This document shows, piece after piece, positions 50,799 through 60,131 of a stretch of DNA of 64,000 bases; position 1 is the first letter of the stretch, and each line of letters begins with the position of its first letter. The stretch covers positions 6,114,001 through 6,178,000 of the forward strand of contig NZ_CP045740.1 in the NCBI RefSeq assembly GCF_009650765.1, written 5' to 3'. Both the position numbers and the translations under genes were made by a program. Under the pieces are notes generated by a model. The model was not told the DNA's origin, did not search any database, and was given only the letters and a program-made list of their open reading frames with translations. The DNA is from Streptomyces sp. SUK 48. Its GTDB lineage: Bacteria > Actinomycetota > Actinomycetes > Streptomycetales > Streptomycetaceae.

Positions 50799-52333
50799 GG
50801 CCTGCGCCAGCTCCGTCCGTCTCGTGCGAGCATCTCGTCCGCCTCGGCGGGGCCCCAGGTACCCGAGGGGTACTGCGCGGGCCTGCCGTGCCGGTCCCAG
50901 TACTGCTCGATCGGGTCGAGGATCTTCCAGGACAGCTCGACCTCCTCCGTGCGCGGGAAGAGGTTGGCGTCGCCGAGCAGCACGTCCAGGATGAGCCGCT
51001 CGTACGCCTCCGGGCTGGACTCCGTGAACGACTCGCCGTAGGCGAAGTCCATGGACACGTCCCGGATCTCCATCGAGGTGCCCGGCACCTTGGAGCCGAA
51101 GCGGACCGTGATGCCCTCGTCCGGCTGGACGCGGATCACGATCGCGTTCTGGCCCAGCTCCTCCGTCGCCGTGTGGTCGAAGGGGGAGTGCGGGGCCCGC
51201 TGGAAGACGACGGCGATCTCCGTCACCCGGCGGCCGAGCCGCTTGCCGGTGCGCAGGTAGAAGGGGACGCCCGCCCAGCGGCGGTTGTCGATGCCCACCT
51301 TGATCGCCGCGAAGGTGTCGGTCTTCGACTTCGGGTCGATGCCGTCCTCTTCGAGGTAGCCGATGACCTTCTCGCCGCCCTGCCAGCCCGCCGCGTACTG
51401 TCCGCGCACGGTGCCCTTGCCCAGGTCCCTCGGCAGCCGTACGGCGCCGAGCACCTTGGTCTTCTCCGCGGCCAGCGCCTGCGCGTCGAAGGAGGCGGGC
51501 TCCTCCATCGCGGTCAGCGCGAGCAGCTGGAGCAGGTGGTTCTGGATGACGTCACGGGCGGCGCCGATACCGTCGTAGTAACCGGCCCGGCCGCCGATGC
51601 CGATGTCCTCGGCCATGGTGATCTGGACATGGTCCACGAAGGACCGGTTCCAGATCGGCTCGAACATCGTGTTGGCGAAGCGCAGCGCCAGGATGTTCTG
51701 GACGGTCTCCTTGCCGAGGTAGTGGTCGATCCGGAAGACCTGGTCCGGGGCGAACACCTCGTGCACGATGGCGTTCAGTTCCTCGGCCGACTTCAGATCG
51801 TGCCCGAACGGCTTCTCGATGACCGCGCGCCGCCAGGAGCCGCCGGACTGGTCGGCCAGTCCGTGCTTCTTCAGCTGCTGGATGACCACCGGGAAGGAGC
51901 GCGGCGGCACCGACAGGTAGAAGGCGAAGTTGCCGCCCGTGCCCTGTGCCTTGTCCAGCTCCTCGATGGTGGAGCGCAGCCGCTCGAACGCCTCGTCGTC
52001 GTCGAAGGTGCCCTGCACGAAGCGCATCCCCTGGATGAGCTGCTGCCAGACCTCCTCACGGAACGGCGTACGGGCGTGCGCCTTGACGGCGTCGTGGACC
52101 TCCTGCGCGAAGTCCTCGTCGGCCCATTCGCGGCGGGCGAAGCCCACCAGCGAGAAGCCCGGCGGCAGCAGACCCCGGTTGGCGAGGTCGTACACCGCGG
52201 GCATCAGCTTCTTGCGCGACAGGTCGCCCGTGACCCCGAAGATGACCAGACCCGACGGCCCCGCGATACGCGGGAGCCGTCGGTCGGCCGGGTCACGGAG
52301 CGGGTTCGCTCCGGATCCCGAAACGGGTGACAA
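50795..52333 (-). CDS. zwf: glucose-6-phosphate 1-dehydrogenase
   Basis: A 512-residue enzyme oxidising glucose 6-phosphate with NADP+. It has LVIFGVTGDLSRKKLMPAVY (nucleotide fold), EKPFGHDLKSA, and the active-site RIDHYLGKE. Translation seems to start at TTG 52333, because GGAGGG lies 5 bp upstream, overlapping the tal stop, and no ATG or GTG is placed as well. The gene sits between tal and opcA with overlapping or nearly overlapping ends, so it is strongly coupled to its assembly factor OpcA. Confidence 0.96.
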   Translation of the reverse strand: MSPVSGSGANPLRDPADRRLPRIAGPSGLVIFGVTGDLSRKKLMPAVYDLANRGLLPPGFSLVGFARREWADEDFAQEVHDAVKAHARTPFREEVWQQLIQGMRFVQGTFDDDEAFERLRSTIEELDKAQGTGGNFAFYLSVPPRSFPVVIQQLKKHGLADQSGGSWRRAVIEKPFGHDLKSAEELNAIVHEVFAPDQVFRIDHYLGKETVQNILALRFANTMFEPIWNRSFVDHVQITMAEDIGIGGRAGYYDGIGAARDVIQNHLLQLLALTAMEEPASFDAQALAAEKTKVLGAVRLPRDLGKGTVRGQYAAGWQGGEKVIGYLEEDGIDPKSKTDTFAAIKVGIDNRRWAGVPFYLRTGKRLGRRVTEIAVVFQRAPHSPFDHTATEELGQNAIVIRVQPDEGITVRFGSKVPGTSMEIRDVSMDFAYGESFTESSPEAYERLILDVLLGDANLFPRTEEVELSWKILDPIEQYWDRHGRPAQYPSGTWGPAEADEMLARDGRSWRRP

Positions 52334-52334
52334 G

Positions 52335-53453
52335 TCAGCCCTCCGAAGGGGCGAGGCGCTCGAGCTCCGCCTGGGTGGACTTCAGCAGGTCGTTCCAGGA
52401 CGTCTCGAACTTCTCGACGCCCTCGTCCTCCAGCACCTGTACGACCTCGTCGTACGAGACGCCGATCTTCTCCAGCGCGTCCAGGTCGGCGCGGGCCCCG
52501 GCGTAGGTGCCGGTGATCGCGTCGCCGCGGATCTCGCCGTGGTCGTCGGTGGCCTCCAGGGTGGCCTCCGGCATGGTGTTGACCGTGTTGGGCGCGACCA
52601 GTTCCTCGACGTACATGGTGTCCTTGTACGCCGGGTCCTTCACACCGGTGGAGGCCCACAGCGGACGCTGCTTGTTGGCGCCCGCGTTCTCCAGCGTGTT
52701 CCAGCGGTCGGAGGAGAAGACCTCCTCGTACGCCTGGTAGGCGAGGCGCGCGTTGGCCACGCCGGCCTTGCCGCGCAGCGCCTTGGCCTCGTCGGTGCCC
52801 ATCTCGTCGAGACGGCGGTCGATCTCGGTGTCCACCCGGGACACGAAGAAGGACGCCACCGAGTGGATCTTCGACAGGTCCAGGCCGCGCTCCTTGGCCT
52901 TCTCCAGACCGGAGAGGTAGGCGTCCATGACCGCGCGGTAGCGCTCCAGGGAGAAGATCAGCGTGACGTTGACGCTGATGCCCAGGCCGATGACCTCGGT
53001 GATCGCCGGCAGACCGCCCTGGGTGGCCGGGATCTTGATCAGGGTGTTGGGACGGTCCACCAGCCAGGCCAGCTGCTTGGCCTCGGCGACGGTCGCCTTG
53101 GTGTTGTGCGCGAGGCGGGGGTCCACTTCGATGGAGACCCGGCCGTCCTGGCCGTCCGTGGCGTCGAAGACCGGGCGCAGGATGTCGGCGGCGTCGCGGA
53201 CGTCCGCCGTGGTGATCATGCGGATCGCTTCTTCGACGGTGACCTTGCGGGCGGCGAGGTCCGAGACCTGGAGGTCGTAGCCGTCGCCCCCCGAGATTGC
53301 CTTCTGGAAGATCGTCGGGTTCGTGGTGACGCCCACGACGTGCTGCTGGTCGATCAGCTCGGCGAGGTTGCCGGACGTGATCCGCTTGCGCGACAGGTCG
53401 TCCAGCCAGATCGCGACGCCTTCGTCGGAGAGGCGCTTGAGTGCGTCTGTCAT
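52335..53453 (-). CDS. tal: transaldolase
   Basis: A 372-residue transaldolase. It has [15 protein letters not shown], the Schiff-base lysine in [27 protein letters not shown], and [18 protein letters not shown]. It transfers a dihydroxyacetone unit in the non-oxidative pentose-phosphate branch. The ATG at 53453 has AGGAGA upstream. It follows tkt by 33 bp on the same strand and precedes zwf, which begins at its stop codon. Confidence 0.97.
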   Translation of the reverse strand: MTDALKRLSDEGVAIWLDDLSRKRITSGNLAELIDQQHVVGVTTNPTIFQKAISGGDGYDLQVSDLAARKVTVEEAIRMITTADVRDAADILRPVFDATDGQDGRVSIEVDPRLAHNTKATVAEAKQLAWLVDRPNTLIKIPATQGGLPAITEVIGLGISVNVTLIFSLERYRAVMDAYLSGLEKAKERGLDLSKIHSVASFFVSRVDTEIDRRLDEMGTDEAKALRGKAGVANARLAYQAYEEVFSSDRWNTLENAGANKQRPLWASTGVKDPAYKDTMYVEELVAPNTVNTMPEATLEATDDHGEIRGDAITGTYAGARADLDALEKIGVSYDEVVQVLEDEGVEKFETSWNDLLKSTQAELERLAPSEG

Positions 53454-53486
53454 GGAATTACATCTCCTACGTGTCGTATATGAGCG

Positions 53487-55589
53487 TCAGCGCTGGGCGG
53501 CGGCGATGGATTCCCGGGCCTTCGCGGCCACGTTCTCCGCGGTGAAGCCGAACTCCTCGAAGAGCACCTTGCCGTCCGCGGAGGCACCGAAGTGCTCCAG
53601 GGAGACGATGCGGCCGGCGTCCCCGACGTACTTGTGCCACGTCAGCCCGATGCCCGCCTCCACGGAGACGCGCGCCTTCACGGACGGCGGCAGCACGGAG
53701 TCCCGGTACCCCTGGTCCTGCTGCTCGAACCACTCGACCGAGGGCATGGAGACGACGCGCGTCGCGACGCCGTCGGCCTGGAGCAGCTCACGCGCCCCCA
53801 CGGCCACGTGCACCTCGGAACCGGTGGCGATCAGGATCACCTCGGGCTCCGCGCTCTGTCCTTCGGGCCCTTCGGCCTCGAACAGGACGTAACCGCCCTT
53901 CGCCGCGTCCTCGTTGGGCTCGTAGGCCGGCACGCCCTGGCGGGTCAGCGCGAAGCCGTGCGGCTGGCCCTTGCCGAACTCCTTGGTGTAGCGCCCCAGG
54001 ACCTCGCGCCAGGCGATCGCGGTCTCGTTGGCGTCGGCCGGGCGGACGATGTTCAGGCCCGGGATGGCGCGCAGCGAGGCCAGGTGCTCGACCGGCTGGT
54101 GGGTGGGGCCGTCCTCGCCGAGGCCGATGGAGTCGTGCGTCCACACGAAGGTCACCGGCAGGTGCATCAGGGCCGACAGGCGCACGGCGTTGCGCATGTA
54201 GTCGGAGAAGACGAGGAAGGTGCCGCCGTAGACACGGGTGTTGCCGTGCAGCGTGATGCCGTTCAGCTCGGCGCCCATGGAGTGCTCGCGGATGCCGAAG
54301 TGGACCGTACGGCCGTACGGGTCGGCCTCCGGCAGCGGGTTGCCCGCGGGCAGGAAGGAGCTGGCCTTGTCGATCGTGGTGTTGTTCGAGCCGGCGAGGT
54401 CGGCGGAGCCGCCCCACAGCTCGGGGATCACCGGGCCGAGCGCCTGGAGCACCTTGCCGGAGGCGGCACGGGTGGCGACCGACTTGCCGGGCTCGAAGAC
54501 CGGGATCTTCTCCTCCCAGCCGGTGGGCAGCTCGCCCGCCGCGATGCGGTCGAACTCCGCAGCGCGCTCGGGGTTGTCGTCCCGCCACACCTGGAGGTCC
54601 TTGTCCCACTCGGCCTTCGCGCGGGCGCCGCGCTCCAGGGCCTTGCGGGTGTGCGTGATCACGTCGTCCTCGACGGCGAAGGACTGCTCCGGGTCGAAGC
54701 CGAGGACGCGCTTGGTGGCCGCGACCTCGTCCGCGCCGAGCGCCGAGCCGTGCGCGGCCTCGGTGTTCTGGGCGTTCGGGGCCGGCCAGGCGATGATCGA
54801 GCGCATCGCGATGAAGGAGGGCCGGTCGGTGACCTGCTTGGCCGCCTGGATCGCGGCGAAGATCGCCGCCGGGTCCAGGTCGCCGTCCGCCTTCGGCTCC
54901 ACGCGCTGCACATGCCAGCCGTACGCCTCGTAGCGCTTGGCGGTGTCCTCGGAGACGGCCGTCTCGGTGTCGCCCTCGATCGAGATGTGGTTGTCGTCCC
55001 ACAGCAGGATCAGGTTGCCGAGCTTCTGGTGGCCGGCCAGCGAGGACGCCTCGGCGGAGATGCCCTCCTGGAGGCAGCCGTCACCGGCGATGCAGTAGAT
55101 GAAGTGGTCGAACGGCGACTCGCCCTGGGCGGCCTCCGGGTCGAACAGACCGCGCTCGTAGCGGGCGGCCATCGCCATGCCCACCGCGTTGGCCACACCC
55201 TGGCCCAGCGGGCCCGTGGTGGTCTCGACGCCCTTGGTGTGTCCGTACTCCGGGTGGCCCGGGGTCTTGGAGCCCCAGGTGCGGAAGGACTCCAGGTCCG
55301 CCAGCTCCAGGCCGAAGCCGGCCAGGTAGAGCTGGGTGTAGAGGGTCAGGGAGGAGTGGCCGGCGGACAGCACGAAGCGGTCGCGCCCCACCCACTCCGG
55401 GTCGGCCGGGTCATGCCGCATCACCTTCTGGAAGAGGGTGTAGGCGGCGGGGGCCAGGCTCATCGCCGTACCGGGATGGCCGTTGCCGACCTTCTGTACG
55501 GCGTCGGCGGCCAGGACTCGGGCGGTGTCCACGGCCCGCTGGTCCAGGTCGGTCCACTCAAGGTCTGTGGTGGTCGGCTTGGTGCTCAC
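53487..55589 (-). CDS. tkt: transketolase
   Basis: A 700-residue thiamine-diphosphate enzyme. It has VGNGHPGTAMSLAPAAYTLF, PEYGHTKGVETTTGPLGQG, the cofactor-binding IAGDGCLQEGISAEA, HFGIREHSMGAELNG with the catalytic glutamate, and TFVWTHDSIGLGEDGPTHQP (the last two in parts). It transfers two-carbon units between sugar phosphates. GTG 55589 starts MSTKPTTTDLEW; its GAGGAG lies somewhat far upstream, about 14 bp. It is the first gene of the pentose-phosphate operon and is divergent from ctaB. Confidence 0.97.
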   Translation of the reverse strand: MSTKPTTTDLEWTDLDQRAVDTARVLAADAVQKVGNGHPGTAMSLAPAAYTLFQKVMRHDPADPEWVGRDRFVLSAGHSSLTLYTQLYLAGFGLELADLESFRTWGSKTPGHPEYGHTKGVETTTGPLGQGVANAVGMAMAARYERGLFDPEAAQGESPFDHFIYCIAGDGCLQEGISAEASSLAGHQKLGNLILLWDDNHISIEGDTETAVSEDTAKRYEAYGWHVQRVEPKADGDLDPAAIFAAIQAAKQVTDRPSFIAMRSIIAWPAPNAQNTEAAHGSALGADEVAATKRVLGFDPEQSFAVEDDVITHTRKALERGARAKAEWDKDLQVWRDDNPERAAEFDRIAAGELPTGWEEKIPVFEPGKSVATRAASGKVLQALGPVIPELWGGSADLAGSNNTTIDKASSFLPAGNPLPEADPYGRTVHFGIREHSMGAELNGITLHGNTRVYGGTFLVFSDYMRNAVRLSALMHLPVTFVWTHDSIGLGEDGPTHQPVEHLASLRAIPGLNIVRPADANETAIAWREVLGRYTKEFGKGQPHGFALTRQGVPAYEPNEDAAKGGYVLFEAEGPEGQSAEPEVILIATGSEVHVAVGARELLQADGVATRVVSMPSVEWFEQQDQGYRDSVLPPSVKARVSVEAGIGLTWHKYVGDAGRIVSLEHFGASADGKVLFEEFGFTAENVAAKARESIAAAQR

Positions 55590-56012
55590 CCTGGGTCAGG
55601 GCTCCTCTCCACATGTCGGTCGCCGGTCTTCGGGGCACGCGCCCACCCGGCCGCCGGCGTGCTTCTGCCCGCCGGCCGTTGTCGAGCCTACCCTCGTAAG
55701 GACGTGCGTTTTCGCGGGTGTTTCCAGACTGCCGGGCATCGACGGGATCCGCCTCCCGACTGGGCGAGACGGCATTTGGCACATGAATAAAGAGGCGCTC
55801 ATCTGACCGCTCAAAAGAGTGGTGGGGGCCCTCTTTTGCGATCTCCGGCGAAGCGGTGTTCCGAGGGGACTTCGGGGCCGCTCGCGGGGAGCCGTCCGTG
55901 TGACCGCCAACACGACCCCACCCCCGCGAAGGCCGGGGTATGGGCAACGTCTAAAGTGGCGTGGTACGCGCGAGCCCTTCATGAAGACCTCATCCGGGGG
56001 AGGCTCGCTGGG
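55590..56012. other. 423-bp divergent region between tkt and ctaB
   Basis: It holds the promoters of the pentose-phosphate operon and of ctaB. Less GC-rich parts are around 55770-55840 (GAATAAAGAGGCGC). A possible ctaB -10, TAAAGT, lies at 55952-55957. A perfect inverted repeat at 55812-55838 is listed separately. No gene is apparent. Confidence 0.5.
55812..55838. promoter_or_regulatory. inverted repeat between tkt and ctaB
   Basis: CAAAAGAG (55812-55819) and CTCTTTTG (55831-55838) form a perfect 8-bp inverted repeat with an 11-nt G-rich spacer. AT-rich arms are rare in this genome. It could be an operator shared by the two divergent units; the binding protein is unknown. Confidence 0.45.
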
Positions 56013-56984
56013 ATGTCTCTGTCAGGGGTGTGCGTGACGGCCGTCGAATCCCGTCCAGCTGCGGTGCTCGGTGGTACGAGCCCGAGCCCGGTCCACCGGC
56101 CGTTCGGGGCCCGTGCCAAGGCATTCGTGGCGCTGACCAAGCCGCGGATCATCGAACTGCTCCTCATCACCACGGTGCCGGTGATGTTCCTGGCGCAGCA
56201 GGGCGTGCCCGATCTGAAGCTGGTGCTGCTGACCTGCCTCGGCGGCTACCTCTCCGCGGGCGGCGCCAACGCGCTGAACATGTACATCGACCGCGACATC
56301 GACGCCGTCATGGACCGCACCGCGCAGCGGCCGCTGGTGACCGGCATGGTCAGCCCGCGCGAGTGCCTGGCCTTCGGCATCGGCCTCGGCGTCGTCTCCA
56401 CGCTGCTGTTCGGGCTGACCGTCAACTGGCTCAGCGCCTGGCTGTCGCTCGGCGCGCTGCTCTTCTATGTCGTCGTCTACACGATGATCCTCAAGCGCCG
56501 CACCGCGCAGAACATCGTGTGGGGCGGCATCGCGGGCTGCCTGCCGGTGCTGATCGGCTGGTCCGCGGTCACGGACTCGATGTCCTGGGCGCCGATCATC
56601 CTCTTCCTGGTGATGTTCTTCTGGACGCCGCCGCACTACTGGCCGCTGTCCATGAAGGTCAAGGACGACTACGCGCGCGCCGGTGTGCCGATGCTCCCGG
56701 TGGTCGCCTCCAACAAGGTCGTGGCCCGGCAGATCGTCATCTACAGCTGGGTGATGGTCGTCGTCTCGCTGCTGCTCACCCCGCTGGGGTACACGGGCTG
56801 GTTCTACACGGTCGTGGCCCTCGCGGCCGGCGGCTTCTGGCTGTGGGAGGCGCACGGCCTCCAGAACCGGGCGAAGGCCGAGGTCACCGGCGCGAAGCTC
56901 AAGGAGATGCGGCTGTTCCACTGGTCGATCACCTACGTGTCGATCCTCTTCGTCGCCGTCGCGGTGGACCCGTTCCTGCGCTGA
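56013..56984 (+). CDS. ctaB: heme O synthase (protoheme IX farnesyltransferase)
   Basis: A 323-residue UbiA-family prenyltransferase with about nine membrane helices. The N-terminal [20 protein letters not shown], the first Asp-rich motif [25 protein letters not shown] and the second motif [15 protein letters not shown] are typical. It adds a farnesyl group to protoheme IX, giving heme O for cytochrome oxidase. ATG 56013 has GGGAGG about 9 bp upstream; GTG 56028 or 56034 are alternatives. ctaA lies 1.3 kb downstream on the other strand. A strong terminator follows. Confidence 0.95.
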   Translation: MSLSGVCVTAVESRPAAVLGGTSPSPVHRPFGARAKAFVALTKPRIIELLLITTVPVMFLAQQGVPDLKLVLLTCLGGYLSAGGANALNMYIDRDIDAVMDRTAQRPLVTGMVSPRECLAFGIGLGVVSTLLFGLTVNWLSAWLSLGALLFYVVVYTMILKRRTAQNIVWGGIAGCLPVLIGWSAVTDSMSWAPIILFLVMFFWTPPHYWPLSMKVKDDYARAGVPMLPVVASNKVVARQIVIYSWVMVVVSLLLTPLGYTGWFYTVVALAAGGFWLWEAHGLQNRAKAEVTGAKLKEMRLFHWSITYVSILFVAVAVDPFLR

Positions 56985-57010
56985 CGCACTTCTTCTTCCC
57001 AGGGCGTTCT

Positions 57011-57052
57011 GACGGGAGGGGTGCGTGGTCAAGGCCACGCACCCCTCCCGTC
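57011..57052 (+). terminator. terminator after ctaB
   Basis: A perfect 18-bp stem, GACGGGAGGGGTGCGTGG (57011-57028) with its complement (57035-57052) and a 6-nt loop, 26 bp after the ctaB stop. Confidence 0.88.
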
Positions 57053-57085
57053 GCCGTTCGATCTACTCGTCGGTAGCATCCAGGC

Positions 57086-57406
57086 ATGGCAGACACGCAG
57101 CAGGTTGACGCGAAGGCCGAGCGCACGGTGGCCCGGCTCGCCAAGAGGATCAGCGCCTTCTCCCGGGCCCACGGCGGCGCGGAGGGGCAGGTGGCGTACA
57201 TCGGGGAGCGCGGGGCGCGGATCGTGCTCGTCGGCGAGGACGGCGGCTGGGGCGATGTGGTGGCCCCCTCCTACGCGATCGCCGAGCAGGCGGTGGAGAA
57301 GGCCGGGATCACCCGGCACGAGGCGTTCGACGGCGAGTTCGCGGCAAAGGTGACGACCGGGCCGTACGAGTGGAAGCGGATGGCCGGCATCCAAGTCGGG
57401 GGCTGA
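57086..57406 (+). CDS. conserved hypothetical protein
   Basis: A 106-residue soluble protein. It opens with a charged helix (AKAERTVARLAKRISAFSRAHG), then QVAYIGERGARIVLVGEDGGWGDVVAPSY in part, and a final TTGPYEWKRMAGIQ. I do not recognise a named family, though the codon use and the compact sequence look genuine. TAGCAT lies 6 nt before the ATG, suggesting a leaderless transcript; there is no ribosome site. Confidence 0.75.
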   Translation: MADTQQVDAKAERTVARLAKRISAFSRAHGGAEGQVAYIGERGARIVLVGEDGGWGDVVAPSYAIAEQAVEKAGITRHEAFDGEFAAKVTTGPYEWKRMAGIQVGG

Positions 57407-57505
57407 TCCCCGGCCGTGGGAGCGCCGCGGTGGGCGCGCTCCCGCCGCGGAGCCCGCTGCCGAATACCGCCCCGCGCGCCCGGCCGGGGCGCCACACTGG
57501 GCGGC

Positions 57506-58246
57506 ATGCGGACGGAAGCACTGCTCGGACGATTTCTCGACGCCCTCACGCCGTTGCGCCCCCGCGCCGTCTGGGCGCACGGCTCGCTCGCCGGCGGTGA
57601 CTACCAGGAGGGCCGCAGCGATCTCGACCTGATCGCGGTGCTTCCGGCGCCGCCGGGTCTGAAGACCGTACGAGAGGTCGTATCCCTGCACTGGGGGCTG
57701 CGCCGGGAGCCGCTCGCCGCGAAGCTGCACTGCAGCTATCTCGCCCCGGCCAACGCCGACGATCCGGGCCGGGCGCATCTCACCTGGGCGCACGGCCATG
57801 TGCTGCGCCGCCCGGTCACCCCCGTCACCCGGCGTGAGCTGCACGCCTTCGGCCGGGTGCTGCACGGGGAGGCACCGGCGCGCCTCTTACCGCCGGTCCC
57901 GGACCAGAACCTGCGCGCGTTCGTCGTGGCGGACCAGCGGGACTTCTGGCGGCCCGCCGTGGACCGGGCCCGGCTGTGGCGCCAGGACGTCTGGGTCGAC
58001 CTCGGGCTGCTGACCTTCGCCCGGGCCACCGTGACCCTGCGCGAGGGACGGCTGATCTCCAAGCGGGAGGCCCTGGCCGAGCTGCCGGACCTCGGCGCGC
58101 CCGCCGAGGTCGTCGAGGACATCACCCGCAGGCGGTACGAGGACCCCGGCCCGGCCGGTGACGACACCTGGCTCACCCGGCGCGCCGCGCTGACCCGGTC
58201 CTATCTGGGCCCGGCGATCGACGCGCTGGTCGCCGCGTACGGGTGA
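57506..58246 (+). CDS. nucleotidyltransferase-fold protein (aminoglycoside nucleotidyltransferase-like)
   Basis: A 246-residue protein. The N-terminal nucleotidyltransferase motif is complete: AHGSLAGGDYQEGRSDLDLI, giving GS followed by D-x-D. A helical C-terminal half includes WRQDVWVDLGLLTFARA and ISKREALAELPDL, as in AadA-type enzymes. The substrate is unknown; resistance should not be assumed. ATG 57506 lacks a ribosome site; CACACT lies 7 nt upstream. It is convergent with ctaA, ending 9 bp from it. Confidence 0.8.
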   Translation: MRTEALLGRFLDALTPLRPRAVWAHGSLAGGDYQEGRSDLDLIAVLPAPPGLKTVREVVSLHWGLRREPLAAKLHCSYLAPANADDPGRAHLTWAHGHVLRRPVTPVTRRELHAFGRVLHGEAPARLLPPVPDQNLRAFVVADQRDFWRPAVDRARLWRQDVWVDLGLLTFARATVTLREGRLISKREALAELPDLGAPAEVVEDITRRRYEDPGPAGDDTWLTRRAALTRSYLGPAIDALVAAYG

Positions 58247-58255
58247 GCGGGGGCG

Positions 58256-59266
58256 TCAGACGTTCGTGGGAACCGCGGCCCCGGCAGCGGGCTCGGGTGC
58301 TTCCAGCTCCGTCTCCGGGCGCTCGCGCAGCGCCAGCAGGACCCGCAGGACGCCGATCCACACCAGGCAGGAGCCGAGCATGTGGAGGCCGACCAGCAGC
58401 TCGGGCAGGTGCGTGAAGTACTGCACGTAGCCGATGACACCCTGGCTCAGCAGGATCAGGAACAGCTCCCGGGTGCGGACCAGCGGGCCGCGCGGGGCGT
58501 CGACGGCCTTGAGGATGAACCACAGGGCGAACGTCAGCGTCACCACGATCCACGCGAGCACCGCGTGCAGCTTGGCCACGGTCTCCCAGTCGATCGGGAT
58601 CCGCTTGACATCGCTGGAGTCGCCCGCGTGCGGGCCCGCGCCGGTGACCACCGTGCCGGCCGCGACGAGCAGCCCGGCCGCGACGACCAGGAACCACACC
58701 AGCTGGACCACGGCCTTGCCGACCAGCGGCCGGGGCTCCGTGTCGCCCTCGCGGGTGCGCTGCCACATCACCGCCGCGACCGTGGTCAGCGCGGTCGCCA
58801 GCAGGAAGTGCGCGGCGACGGTGTACGGGTTGAGGCCGACCAGCACCACGATGCCGCCGAGCACCGCGTTGCCCATCACCAGCCAGAACTGCGCCCAGCC
58901 GAGCCGGGTCAGAGCGCGCCGGTACGGCTTCTCGGCGCGGGCGGTGATGATCGCCCAGCCGACCGCCGCGCACAGCACGTAGGTCAGCATGCGATTGCCG
59001 AACTCGATGGCGCTGTGATAGCTCAGCGCCTGCGTCGGCGTCAGGGAGCCGTCGGTGCACTCGGGCCAGGTCGGGCAGCCGAGGCCCGAGCTGGTCAGCC
59101 GTACGGCACCGCCGGTGACGACGATCACCACCGACATCACGAGCGCGATGAGGGCCGCCCGCTGCACGGTCCCCGGCTTCGGGGTCCAGCGGTCGGCGAG
59201 GAAGGCGAGCGGATTACGCAGGGCCGCTACGGCGTCGGCGCGGTTCAGCTTGGGCACGTCCACCAT
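58256..59266 (-). CDS. ctaA: heme A synthase
   Basis: A 336-residue COX15/CtaA protein with eight membrane helices in two four-helix halves. The heme-ligand histidines are in YHSAIEFGNRM, VAAHFLL, VAKLHAVLAW and GLHMLGS. The conserved GLGCPTWPEC cysteine pair lies in the first external loop. It oxidises the methyl group of heme O to make heme A. ATG 59266 (MVDVPKLNRADAV) was chosen over in-frame codons reaching 59335, which are poorly supported. It pairs functionally with ctaB. Confidence 0.95.
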   Translation of the reverse strand: MVDVPKLNRADAVAALRNPLAFLADRWTPKPGTVQRAALIALVMSVVIVVTGGAVRLTSSGLGCPTWPECTDGSLTPTQALSYHSAIEFGNRMLTYVLCAAVGWAIITARAEKPYRRALTRLGWAQFWLVMGNAVLGGIVVLVGLNPYTVAAHFLLATALTTVAAVMWQRTREGDTEPRPLVGKAVVQLVWFLVVAAGLLVAAGTVVTGAGPHAGDSSDVKRIPIDWETVAKLHAVLAWIVVTLTFALWFILKAVDAPRGPLVRTRELFLILLSQGVIGYVQYFTHLPELLVGLHMLGSCLVWIGVLRVLLALRERPETELEAPEPAAGAAVPTNV

Positions 59267-59357
59267 CGTAGGCCGCCGCTTGTGCACGCTTTCACGAGGG
59301 TCCCGTACCGGCGCCGTGTCGCCGCTCACGTCCACCGGCCGCCCCGGGGTGGCCCGC

Positions 59358-60131
59358 TCACTCCCAGCGGAAGAACTTCCCCGCCGCCGCGAGCCCCACG
59401 ACCGCCCACACCGCGAGGATGCCCAGGTCGCCCCAGGGCATCCCGCCGCCGTGCTGGAGGACGTCCCGCAGGCCGCCGGAGAGGGCGGAGATGGGCAGCA
59501 GGCCGAGGATGTGCTGTCCGGCCGAGCCGAACCTGTCCAGCGGCACGATGACCCCGCCGCCGACGAGCAGCAGCAGGAACACCAGGTTGGCCGCGGCCAG
59601 CGTCGCCTCCGCCTTCAGGGTGCCGGCCATCAGCAGGCCGAGCCCGGAGAAGGCGGCGGTGCCGAGGACCAGGAGCAGGAGTACGGCGGCCGGGTTGCCG
59701 TGCGGGGACCAGCCGAGCGCGAGGGCGATCACCGCCAGCAGGATCACCTGGAGCATCTCGGTGACCAGCGCGGACGCCGTCTTCGCGGTCATCAGGGCCC
59801 AGCGCGGCAGCGGCGAGGCGGCGAGCCGCTTGAGCACGCCGTAGCGGCGCTCGAAGCCGGTGGCGATGGCCTGCCCGGTGAACGCGGTCGACATCACGGC
59901 CAGGGCGAGGATGCCCGGCGTAAGGAAGTCGACGGCCTTGCCCTTGCCGGTGTCCACGATGTCCACGGAGCTGAACAGCACCAGCAGCAGGGTCGGGATG
60001 ACGACCGTCAGCAGCAGCTGCTCGCCGTTGCGCAGCAGCATCCTGGTCTCCAGGGCCGCCTGCGCCGCGATCATGCGGGGCAGGGGCGCGGCCCCCGGCT
60101 TGGGCGCGTACGTACCCGACGCGGTGGTCAT
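59358..60131 (-). CDS. ABC-2 type exporter, permease
   Basis: A 257-residue membrane protein with six hydrophobic segments. It has the ABC-2 features FLTPGILALAVMSTAFTGQ, GFERRYGVLKRLAASPLPRW and GLGLLMAGTLKAEATLAAAN. The ATG at 60131 overlaps the stop of the ATPase gene (ATGA). The pair lies directly beside ctaA; in actinobacteria such exporters are common in this position next to the heme A and suf genes, but the substrate is unknown. Confidence 0.92.
   Translation of the reverse strand: MTTASGTYAPKPGAAPLPRMIAAQAALETRMLLRNGEQLLLTVVIPTLLLVLFSSVDIVDTGKGKAVDFLTPGILALAVMSTAFTGQAIATGFERRYGVLKRLAASPLPRWALMTAKTASALVTEMLQVILLAVIALALGWSPHGNPAAVLLLLVLGTAAFSGLGLLMAGTLKAEATLAAANLVFLLLLVGGGVIVPLDRFGSAGQHILGLLPISALSGGLRDVLQHGGGMPWGDLGILAVWAVVGLAAAGKFFRWE

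Noticed and set aside
57506..58246. Aminoglycoside resistance nucleotidyltransferase
   Set aside because: The fold motif is present but the sequence is not close enough to known resistance enzymes to claim a drug substrate.
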